Assembly (NCBI GenBank): GCA_046704785.1
Contig: JBJKRF010000025.1
Span: 1 to 9,951, forward strand
DNA length: 9,951 nucleotides
DNA from: JBJKRF01 sp046704785
Lineage (GTDB): Bacteria > Chloroflexota > Anaerolineae > Anaerolineales > Villigracilaceae
Direction of reading: 5' to 3'
Shown in pieces: positions 1 through 5,991 of the stretch. The notes beneath the pieces were generated by a model. That model was not told the origin of the DNA. It saw only the letters and a list, made by a program, of their open reading frames with translations, and searched no databases. Position 1 is the stretch's first letter. Each line of letters opens with the position of its first letter. Position numbers and translations under genes: made by a program.

Positions 1-89
1 CACCGCTTCCGATGGTTGGCATCAGCGCCGGCGGTAGAGGTCGCGTGAAAGGGGCGCGTCCGCTGGGCTGGGTTACCTTCAGGGGAAAT

Positions 90-118
90 ATTGTACCTGA
101 TAATCCCTTATAGATGAA
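90..118 (-). promoter_or_regulatory. Possible leftward promoter downstream of ffh
   Basis: On the minus strand, TTCATC (113-118) and TACAAT (90-95) are separated by exactly 17 bp. The -10 matches the sigma-70 consensus at five of six positions but the -35 at only three. It would serve a gene outside the window. It is weak evidence alone, and the -35 overlaps the small TCCCTT/AAGGGA hairpin. Confidence 0.25.
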
Positions 119-138
119 GGGAATTGATTGCCCGCACG

Positions 139-153
139 TATACCCATCACGGG
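139..153 (-). repeat. 15-bp repeat, copy 1 (CCCGTGATGGGTATA)
   Basis: The 15-mer reads CCCGTGATGGGTATA on the minus strand and recurs exactly at 5906-5920 in the same orientation. This copy begins eight bases past the ffh stop codon. It contains GGGTAT, which is also the -10 hexamer of SigB/SigF-type general-stress sigma factors. GTTGAT, four of six matches to a SigB -35, lies 14 bp upstream and overlaps the end of ffh. It could be a shared promoter or operator element; the function is not established. Confidence 0.55.
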
Positions 154-160
154 CATAATA

Positions 161-1483
161 TCAACCGAACAGACGGGGCAGACCTTTCATGCCGGTTTTT
201 TGCAGGGTTTTCATCAGCTTTTGTGTTTCGCGGAATTGCTTCATCAGGCGATTCACAGCCTGGACTTGCGTGCCCGAGCCGGAGGCGATACGGCGGCGAC
301 GGGAGGCATTCAACACATTGGGGTGGCGACGCTCGCGTATCGTCATGGAACTGATGATGGCTTCCGTCTGTTTGAAGTTCTTTTCGATGTCACGTGGATC
401 CATCGACTTGGCCGCCTGGCCCAACTGACCCGGCAACATCTCGATGATCTGGCTGAAGGGCCCCAGTTTGCGCACCTGGCGCATCTGGTCGAGAAAATCT
501 TCCAGGTTGAAATCGCCCTTCAGCATCTTCTCGGCCTGTTCCTGGGCCGCCTGCTCGTCGAAGGCAGCCTCGGCCCGCTCGATCAGGCCGATCATATCGC
601 CCATGCCCAGGATACGCGAGGTCAGGCGCGACGGATCGTAGGTTTCCAGGGCATCCAGCTTTTCGCCGGTACCCAGGAACTTGATGGGGACCCCCGTCAC
701 AGAACGGATAGAGATGGCCGCCCCACCGCGCGCGTCACCGTCCATTTTGGTCAGAACCAGGCCGGTGATCGCTACCGTGTCCCGGAAGCCCTCGGCGATG
801 GGCAAAGCTTCCTGGCCGATCATCGCGTCCACCACAAGCAGCACCTCCACCGGCGAGACTTTCTTCTTGATGGCGCGCAACTCGTCCATCAACTCCTGGT
901 CGAGTTGGGAACGACCGGCGGTATCGACAAGCACCACGCTGTAGCCGCCTTTGCGGGCCTGGTCGAGTGCATAAGCAGCCAGTTCCGGCGGTTTCTTTTT
1001 TATATCGGTGATGACCGGCACTTCCACCCGCTCCCCCAGTTGCTGTAACTGCTGGATGGCCGCCGGGCGGTACGGATCGCCCGCCACAAGCATCACGCGC
1101 TCACCACGCGAACGCAGTAGCCGGGCCAGTTTACCCACTTGCGTGGTCTTACCGGAGCCCTGCAAACCGACCAACAAAATCACACGCGGTTTCGGACCCG
1201 AAAGGTTCAGCGGCTGCGGTTCGCCAAGTGTGGCGATGAGTTCTTCGTTGACGATCTTGATGACCTGTTGGCCCGGATTCAGCGCCTTGGAAACCTCTGC
1301 ACCGACGGCACGCTCGCGCACGCGTGCGACGAAATCCTTGACAACCGAGTAATGCACGTCGGCCTCGAGCAGGGCCAGGCGCACTTCGCGCATGGCAACG
1401 TCTACGTCGGCTTCGCTCAACTTGCCGCGACGGCGCAAATTGTTGAAAACCTGGTTCAGGCGGTTGGTAAGATTTTCGAACAC
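161..1483 (-). CDS. ffh: Signal recognition particle GTPase Ffh (SRP54)
   Basis: Ffh is the protein subunit of the bacterial signal recognition particle. It binds 4.5S RNA and signal sequences emerging from the ribosome, and delivers nascent membrane proteins to FtsY by paired GTP hydrolysis. The 440 residues match the usual length. An N-terminal helical N domain (about 1-95) precedes the NG GTPase, with P-loop GLQGSGKTT (106-114), DPYRPAA (136-142), DTAGR (187-191), TKMDGDARGG (245-254) and GTGEKLDALE (271-280). The methionine-rich M domain (about 300-430) carries the SRP-RNA binding motif SRRRRIASGSGT (394-405). The start is GTG at 1481-1483, with AAGGAA five bases upstream. It has its own promoter, so it is probably transcribed separately from the signalling genes before it. 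The gene is intact and the identity is near certain. Confidence 0.98.
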   Translation of the reverse strand: MFENLTNRLNQVFNNLRRRGKLSEADVDVAMREVRLALLEADVHYSVVKDFVARVRERAVGAEVSKALNPGQQVIKIVNEELIATLGEPQPLNLSGPKPRVILLVGLQGSGKTTQVGKLARLLRSRGERVMLVAGDPYRPAAIQQLQQLGERVEVPVITDIKKKPPELAAYALDQARKGGYSVVLVDTAGRSQLDQELMDELRAIKKKVSPVEVLLVVDAMIGQEALPIAEGFRDTVAITGLVLTKMDGDARGGAAISIRSVTGVPIKFLGTGEKLDALETYDPSRLTSRILGMGDMIGLIERAEAAFDEQAAQEQAEKMLKGDFNLEDFLDQMRQVRKLGPFSQIIEMLPGQLGQAAKSMDPRDIEKNFKQTEAIISSMTIRERRHPNVLNASRRRRIASGSGTQVQAVNRLMKQFRETQKLMKTLQKTGMKGLPRLFG

Positions 1484-1574
1484 GGCTATTCCTTACTCAG
1501 ACAGGCTAACGAGGGTCGACGGTCCATCAGTGCAGCAATATCAGGAACTCTTCATATCCCAGAAAACGGACAGG

Positions 1575-1603
1575 ATTGTAGCGGGAAAGCAGGTCGCGGT
1601 CAA
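1575..1603 (-). promoter_or_regulatory. sigma-70-type promoter of ffh
   Basis: On the minus strand TTGACC (1598-1603) and TACAAT (1575-1580) are separated by exactly 17 bp, matching the vegetative consensus at five of six positions in each box. The -35 overlaps the TGA stop codon of the upstream phosphatase gene. Transcription would start near 1568 and give a leader of about 85 nt before the ffh GTG. This suits a housekeeping gene uncoupled from its upstream neighbour. Confidence 0.75.
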
Positions 1604-4600
1604 GGGAGCGCCAGGCGTTTGACCGCCAGCAGGGTCATATCGTCTGCCGGTGGATCGCCGGCCAGGAACTTGTCCACGCGACGGTCGATCGCTTCCAACA
1701 GGGCGCGCGCTGTCGACGCTTTGGAGGTGGTCAGCACTTTGATCAGGCGCTCTTCGCCAAACTCTTCACCAGTCGGAGAGAAGGCCTCGGTAATGCCATC
1801 GGTATAGAAGATCAGGGCGCTGCCCACGGCAAGCTGGATGCTGCGCTGGGTCATCTCTGGGTTCTCGACCGCGCCCAGTGCAATGCCGGTGCGCGTCAGA
1901 CGTTCGATGACCTCCCCGGCGTGCAGCACCAGCGGCGGGTTGTGCCCGGCGTTGGCATAGGTGAACTCGGCGGTCTGGATGTCGAGCACACCATACACAG
2001 CGGTGACGAACATCCCTTGCTGGCAATCCGGATAGAGCAGGTCGTTCACCTGGCGCAAAGCCGCAGCGGGCGAGTCCGTCTGTAAAACGGCGGCGCGCAC
2101 CAGGGTGCGGGTGAGCGCCATGAACATCGCTGCCGGAACGCCCTTATCGGCCACATCGGCGATGAACAGGCCTACGCGTCCATCCGGCAATTCGATCACG
2201 TCATAGAAATCGCCGCCCATCTGGCGCGCCGTCCGCCAACGAGCCGAGAGATCCCATCCGGGAATCGTAGGCAGCTTGTCGGGCAGGAAGGTGGTCTGAA
2301 TTTGCTGCGCCAACTGGATTTCCGTCTCCAGGCGCTCTCGGGCGACCATCTCTTTCTGGAACAGATCGTTTTGAATCGAAAGCGCGATCTGCTGCGCGAT
2401 GCCGTTGAGAATTTCAAGACGCCGGCTGCGGAAACGTCGCCCGCCGACGGCTTCCTCCACCAACAACACGCCAAAAATTTCCCCTTTGACCATCAACGGC
2501 AAAGCCACCAGCAGGCGATCATCGCTCTGGACGGCCTGCTCCACCCTGTCGGGAGGGCAGGGCCGGATTTCAAGCCAGTTTTCCGGGCCGAGGTGCGCCT
2601 CCTGGCAGAGGACGGTTTGGGCCTGGTCGAGAGCCGTCTGCAATAGAGGAAATTCCTGGGGCGCAAGCGGACGCCAGACATGCGGGCGCGCTTCCTCCGG
2701 GAGGCCATACGCCTGCGTGGGTTGGAATAACTCGTTGGCCGCATCCCAGCGATAGACCGCTGCCCGCTCCACACCAACCAGGATGGGCATGATACGGACG
2801 ATCGTCCCGAGGATTTCGTCCAGGTCCGACAGGCTGACCACTGCCTGGGCGACTTGCAACAGCGCCGCCGAGGCATACGCCTGCTCCTGGGCCGAGTCGT
2901 ACAGGCGGGCGTTTTCAATCGAGACGGCCGCATAGCTGGCGAACGTCGTCGCCATGGTATGCGCTTCATGCCCGTAGCGCCCCGACGTGTGATGCACCAA
3001 GGTCAGCACACCAACGGCCTGTTCGCCGATGCGCAGCGGCACGGCAATGGCAGAATGTTCGGGGCCAAAGCCGTGCGCCAGCGCAGACGGGCCCAACGGA
3101 TCGCCCAATTTGCGTATCACCGGCTGACGGGCCAACAGCGCGGTCGTCAGGTAAGCGCTGGCCTCGGGATGTTCCATGCGGGCGCGTTCCAGGTCGAGAG
3201 CGCGAGCGCCGTGCACGGCAGCGCAATATATGTCGTCCTCGTCCAGCAGCCAAATTGACGCAACGTCGGAGGGCAGGTTGCGTTCGAGTTCGGTCAGGAT
3301 CGCGTCCAGCACCTGATCGAGGCTGGCGTTGGCAGACAGCAACACGGCCACTTCACGCAGGCTATCTCCCACCTGGCGCCGCCACTGTTCGGCGCGGTAG
3401 AGATCGGCATTTCGCACCGCAACCGCAATGATGTCGCCGAGGGCCTCGAAGAGCATCTGGTCCTGCGCCCCGAACGCATTGAGGCGGTCAGACTGCACGT
3501 CGAGCACGCCGTAGACCTGTCCGTTGAAAATCAGCGGGATGGTAATCTCTGAGCGCGTATTGGCGGGCGGCAGGGGCGAGGGCCGGTAACGCGGCTCCTT
3601 CTCCACATCGTTTGCCAACACCGGATGACCGTTGCGCGCCACCCAGGGGATCAAACCGTCCGGATCGTCCAGGTCGATGACGTAACCTTCCAGCGCCGCT
3701 GAGCGCGCGCCGCTGCCGGCCTCGTAATGAATCTGGCGGCGGTTGGGATGCACCGTAAACAAGTGCACGTGCGGATATTCAAAGCGTTGATGCAGGAGCG
3801 TAGCCACTTCCTGCATCAAATCGCGCAGATTCAAGATCGAGGCAATTTGCTTGCTGACTTCCGCCACCGCGCGCATCTGGTCGGCCTGACGGCGCAGGTC
3901 GCTGTACAAATGGGTGCTTTCCACCGCCACGGCAATGTTGTCGGCCAAGGCGCGCAACACCAGCAAATCGTAAGGATGGAAGGCATTCAACTGGTCGGAC
4001 TGGATATCGAGCACCCCCACCACACGTTCCTCGAATTTGAGCGGGATGGCCAGTTCCGAACGGGTTTCGGACAGACTCTCCAGGTGACGGAAGCGCGGCT
4101 CAGAGCGTACATCGTTGCTCAAAATCTCCTGCCCCGTCTGAGCCGCCGACCCGACCAACCCCTGGCCCAGTTCGGCACTAAAAGCCAGGGAGCGTGGCCG
4201 GCCTCGCCGGCGTGTGACTCCTCCCACGCTGGAACGAAAATCGAGCGAGGCCTGTTCCTTTTCAAGCGTAAAGATCGCGACATAATAAAATTTAAAAGTC
4301 GATTGGATCAACCGCGTGACGCGCTGCGACAGGTCATCCAGGTCATGCTCGTTGGCAATCTGCTCGCTGACGGTGCGCACCAACTCCAGTTGCCCGATGC
4401 GCCAACGCTCGACAGTGATCCGGTGCCAGGCGATCAGAGCAATGGAGGCTGTGCGCGCCAACCCCTCCAGGAATCCCAAATCACGACGGGTGAATTTTTT
4501 CCCGTTGGGACGACGAATTTCCAACACGCCCAGGCGCGTCTCCTCGTGATGAAGCGGAACGGCCACGATAAAGTCCTCGTTGGCCTGCTGCCTGACGGTT

Positions 4601-5253
4601 TCACCCGTTTCGTGAGCAAAACGCATCATCTCCGTAGGCGGTTCAGGGGAGAAGAGCGATTCCAACCAGTTGGGCAGCCGAAACGAGTTCTCGTTGAGCC
4701 ACAGGGAAACCTGCCCATCCACTAATGTGGAGGCTGTATCGAGCAACAAATCGCGCTGCTGCGCCAACGTCGTCAGAGACAGAATATGTTCCCCCAGCCG
4801 CAGTAAATCCTGCCAGTTCGGACGCTGCCGGACGGACGACGCAGGGCTGAGAAATTTCGTCAACACCAACAGGTTGCCCTGCTCGGAGTCGTCACGGTAT
4901 TCCACCCGGTCCATCAGCTTGCGCATGAAAAACAGGCCCAGCCCGCCAACCTGGCGCTCTTCCAGGCTCGCACGAGTATCGGGATCGGCCACCGTGGAGG
5001 GATCGAAGGTCTTTCCCCAGTCGCGCAGCGCCACCTTGAAAGCTCCCCGTGTGGAGATGGTGGAGACTTCTATACGGCCATCGGGGACGCCCTCATAAGC
5101 ATGTTCGATAATGTTGGAGCAGGCCTCGTCTACGGCCAGTTGGGCGTTGTAGACTGCCTTTTCATCCATCCCGGCCTGACGGGCGGCAGCCGCCACAAAA
5201 TCGCGGATGGGGTCGAGGTTCTCGAATTGGGCAGAAAAAACCTGGGTTGGCAT
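1600..5253 (-). CDS. Kinase-GAF(x5)-PP2C bifunctional serine kinase/phosphatase
   Basis: This 1217-residue, apparently cytosolic switch protein has no signal peptide or obvious membrane segment. Residues 1-135 form an RsbW/SpoIIAB-like HATPase kinase, with N-box E43-x3-N47 and HAY (51-53), G1 box D78-x-G80, and G2 GGLGL (103-107). About five GAF sensor modules follow: roughly 150-285 (degenerate), 290-455, 460-620, 625-785 and 790-965. A helical linker (965-990) leads to a SpoIIE/RsbU-type PP2C phosphatase with MGGDFYD (1012-1018), ADVADKG (1032-1038), NAGHNPP (1101-1107), YTDGITEA (1150-1157) and DD (1204-1205). All expected metal-binding aspartates are present. The likely substrate is the adjacent STAS protein. 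I chose ATG 5251-5253 over a TTG two codons earlier; neither has a Shine-Dalgarno. The domain calls are firm; GAF boundaries, ligands and net activity are inferred. Confidence 0.93.
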   Translation of the reverse strand: MPTQVFSAQFENLDPIRDFVAAAARQAGMDEKAVYNAQLAVDEACSNIIEHAYEGVPDGRIEVSTISTRGAFKVALRDWGKTFDPSTVADPDTRASLEERQVGGLGLFFMRKLMDRVEYRDDSEQGNLLVLTKFLSPASSVRQRPNWQDLLRLGEHILSLTTLAQQRDLLLDTASTLVDGQVSLWLNENSFRLPNWLESLFSPEPPTEMMRFAHETGETVRQQANEDFIVAVPLHHEETRLGVLEIRRPNGKKFTRRDLGFLEGLARTASIALIAWHRITVERWRIGQLELVRTVSEQIANEHDLDDLSQRVTRLIQSTFKFYYVAIFTLEKEQASLDFRSSVGGVTRRRGRPRSLAFSAELGQGLVGSAAQTGQEILSNDVRSEPRFRHLESLSETRSELAIPLKFEERVVGVLDIQSDQLNAFHPYDLLVLRALADNIAVAVESTHLYSDLRRQADQMRAVAEVSKQIASILNLRDLMQEVATLLHQRFEYPHVHLFTVHPNRRQIHYEAGSGARSAALEGYVIDLDDPDGLIPWVARNGHPVLANDVEKEPRYRPSPLPPANTRSEITIPLIFNGQVYGVLDVQSDRLNAFGAQDQMLFEALGDIIAVAVRNADLYRAEQWRRQVGDSLREVAVLLSANASLDQVLDAILTELERNLPSDVASIWLLDEDDIYCAAVHGARALDLERARMEHPEASAYLTTALLARQPVIRKLGDPLGPSALAHGFGPEHSAIAVPLRIGEQAVGVLTLVHHTSGRYGHEAHTMATTFASYAAVSIENARLYDSAQEQAYASAALLQVAQAVVSLSDLDEILGTIVRIMPILVGVERAAVYRWDAANELFQPTQAYGLPEEARPHVWRPLAPQEFPLLQTALDQAQTVLCQEAHLGPENWLEIRPCPPDRVEQAVQSDDRLLVALPLMVKGEIFGVLLVEEAVGGRRFRSRRLEILNGIAQQIALSIQNDLFQKEMVARERLETEIQLAQQIQTTFLPDKLPTIPGWDLSARWRTARQMGGDFYDVIELPDGRVGLFIADVADKGVPAAMFMALTRTLVRAAVLQTDSPAAALRQVNDLLYPDCQQGMFVTAVYGVLDIQTAEFTYANAGHNPPLVLHAGEVIERLTRTGIALGAVENPEMTQRSIQLAVGSALIFYTDGITEAFSPTGEEFGEERLIKVLTTSKASTARALLEAIDRRVDKFLAGDPPADDMTLLAVKRLALP

Positions 5254-5256
5254 AAT

Positions 5257-5309
5257 CAAAGCAAAGGGGGAAAAGGAAAGAGCCGCTTGACCTGTTCCGT
5301 CAGAGCGGC
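5257..5309 (-). terminator. Terminator-like hairpin and pyrimidine tract before phosphatase
   Basis: On the minus strand the arm GCCGCT-C-TGAC pairs with GTCA-AGCGGC around a 7-nt loop (GGAACAG). This gives ten base pairs with one bulged base (5303). It is followed at once by a tract starting TCTTTCCTTTTCCCCC. The shape is that of an intrinsic terminator with a U/C-rich rather than pure-U tail. It could end much of the STAS transcript about 28 nt before the phosphatase start, leaving a lower level of read-through. Alternatively it is an mRNA-stabilising or translation-control hairpin. Confidence 0.45.
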
Positions 5310-5336
5310 CTGAATTTCAAGGTACGGCATCCTGTT

Positions 5337-5355
5337 CCTTTGTCCGAGACAAAGG
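5337..5355. repeat. Perfect 8-bp inverted repeat
   Basis: The arms CCTTTGTC (5337-5344) and GACAAAGG (5348-5355) are perfectly complementary around a 3-nt centre. As RNA it is a tight hairpin; as DNA it is a 19-bp dyad that a dimeric regulator could bind. No U-tract follows on either strand, so it is not a simple terminator. It lies in the leader upstream of the phosphatase gene. Confidence 0.6.
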
Positions 5356-5469
5356 GCCTCGTTTCGGGTCGTTAGAAATATATCTTCCCAGTAAGTTGGA
5401 AAAGGATGGGGATGTACAGGCGGCAAAGCCGTCCGCACACTCCCGTTTCCCTTGTTATTGAGATGATAC

Positions 5470-5805
5470 TTAGAAATTACCAACGGCGGAGGTTACGTCG
5501 GGGAATATCTTGAACAGGGAGGTAAAGCCGGCCAGTTCCAGCGCGGAATGGATGTTCATCGGCACACTTGCCAGTACAACCTCGCCCCGATTGTAACGTT
5601 TGCTGTTCCGCTGCGCCGCAATCAGCGCCCGGAAGCCCGCGCTGGACATATATTCCAAGGATTTCATGTCGATGACGACCTTGAAACGAGACTCATTGTT
5701 GATCGCTTCCAATGCTTCTGACAGTTTTGGCGCAGTTGCGCTGTCCACACGCCCAATCACGGTCACCACATCACAACGCTTATATTGCCTGGTTGCAACA
5801 TCCAT
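5470..5805 (-). CDS. STAS-domain anti-sigma factor antagonist (SpoIIAA/RsbV-like)
   Basis: This 111-residue protein is a single STAS domain of normal family length. Members are phosphorylated on one serine by an RsbW-type kinase and reactivated by a PP2C phosphatase; the unphosphorylated form captures a partner. The core runs VVTVIGRVDS (13-22), VVIDMKSLEYMSSAGFRAL (43-61) and a C-terminal helix near 84-95. By alignment to SpoIIAA the phospho-acceptor is S55 in YMSSAG; the usual preceding aspartate is S54 here. ATG 5803-5805 is chosen because GGAGG lies four bases upstream. A start 17 codons further out would add an extension atypical of the family. The kinase/phosphatase gene follows 216 bp downstream and is the obvious modifying enzyme. 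No sigma factor or separate RsbW is nearby, so the output partner is unknown; the cyclase upstream is a candidate. Confidence 0.92.
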   Translation of the reverse strand: MDVATRQYKRCDVVTVIGRVDSATAPKLSEALEAINNESRFKVVIDMKSLEYMSSAGFRALIAAQRNSKRYNRGEVVLASVPMNIHSALELAGFTSLFKIFPDVTSAVGNF

Positions 5806-5809
5806 GGAG

Positions 5810-5814
5810 CCTCC
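5810..5814 (-). promoter_or_regulatory. Ribosome binding site of the STAS gene
   Basis: GGAGG lies four bases before ATG 5803-5805 on the minus strand. It is the best Shine-Dalgarno among the minus-strand genes and fixes the start of the STAS protein, ruling out an in-frame start at 5856. Confidence 0.75.
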
Positions 5815-5901
5815 ATTCAGGATGAAAAGTCTGGGTCTCGTCGCACACACCCGCATCTACTTCGCATTACGGAAAATTCTGGAAAACCAAAGGTCTCGAA
5901 T

Positions 5902-5931
5902 ATTATATACCCATCACGGGTGAAAATACCC
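5902..5931 (-). promoter_or_regulatory. Possible STAS promoter with duplicated GGGTAT
   Basis: A perfect TATAAT (5902-5907, minus strand) lies about 100 bp before the STAS start, but no TTGACA-like box is found 16-18 bp upstream. Instead GGGTAT occurs twice in the same orientation (5907-5912 and 5926-5931), 19 bp apart. The promoter may depend on an activator or use an alternative sigma factor. A GTTT-type -35 of the SigB class is not visible upstream of either copy, so the assignment is uncertain. Confidence 0.35.
5906..5920 (-). repeat. 15-bp repeat, copy 2 (CCCGTGATGGGTATA)
   Basis: This is an exact second copy of the 15-mer at 139-153, in the same orientation, between the cyclase stop and the STAS start. 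Here the dyad extends to ACCC-GTGAT-GGGT, with four-base arms. It overlaps the TATAAT of the putative STAS promoter, so an operator or promoter role fits. Confidence 0.55.
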
Positions 5932-5991
5932 AGGGGTGCGATGTTGCGCTTTTTCCCGAAAGGCGCCGGGAGCCGGAACGCCACGAGAGGG

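Larger units (their letters stand above)
1..160. other. ffh downstream region, no gene seen
   Basis: This stretch lies between the ffh stop codon and the window edge and contains no convincing gene. Reading leftward from ffh there are two weak hairpins. One has arms TGCCCG/CGGGCA (129-134 and 150-155) with a 15-nt loop. The other has arms TCCCTT/AAGGGA (104-109 and 117-122) with a 7-nt loop. Neither is followed by a U-tract, so neither is a convincing intrinsic terminator. A minus-strand promoter-like pair, TTCATC (113-118) and TACAAT (90-95) with a 17-bp spacer, could drive a gene beyond the left edge. A minus-strand ATG at 20-22 (MPTIGSG...) has no Shine-Dalgarno. The rpsP start often found after ffh is not visible. 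Confidence 0.4.
5254..5469 (-). other. Structured leader between STAS and phosphatase genes
   Basis: This 216-bp gap has no believable gene. Read leftward it holds a small GC hairpin (5419-5433, six pairs including one G-U, loop AAA), an isolated TATATT -10-like hexamer (5377-5382) without a good -35, a perfect 8-bp inverted repeat (5337-5355), a bulged 10-bp hairpin (5282-5309) and a pyrimidine-rich tract running to the next start codon. This much dyad symmetry suggests post-transcriptional or attenuation control of the phosphatase gene. That role is inferred. Confidence 0.5.

Noticed and set aside
128..1048. 306-codon rightward open frame antisense to ffh
   Set aside because: It is a shadow of the highly conserved ffh gene. 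Its product is histidine- and glutamine-rich, low-complexity and unlike any family.
3727..4725. 332-codon rightward open frame antisense to the GAF region
   Set aside because: It lies wholly inside the kinase/phosphatase gene on the opposite strand. That gene's domains are unmistakable, and the antisense product has no recognisable motif.
5257..5259. TTG start two codons before the chosen phosphatase ATG
   Set aside because: Neither start has a Shine-Dalgarno. ATG is the commoner codon and MPTQVFSAQFENL already matches the usual N-terminus of RsbW-like kinases.
5256..5483. 75-codon leftward frame between the STAS and phosphatase genes
   Set aside because: It overlaps the STAS end, has no ribosome site and covers the hairpins. 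The composition (PPVHPHPFPTYWED) does not look like a folded protein.
5806..5856. 17-residue N-terminal extension of the STAS protein
   Set aside because: GGAGG directly before ATG 5803-5805 and the normal STAS domain length support the shorter form.
5941..5991. Terminator after the diguanylate cyclase
   Set aside because: A CCCG/CGGG stem exists just after the stop, but in the direction of transcription it is followed by A residues rather than U residues.
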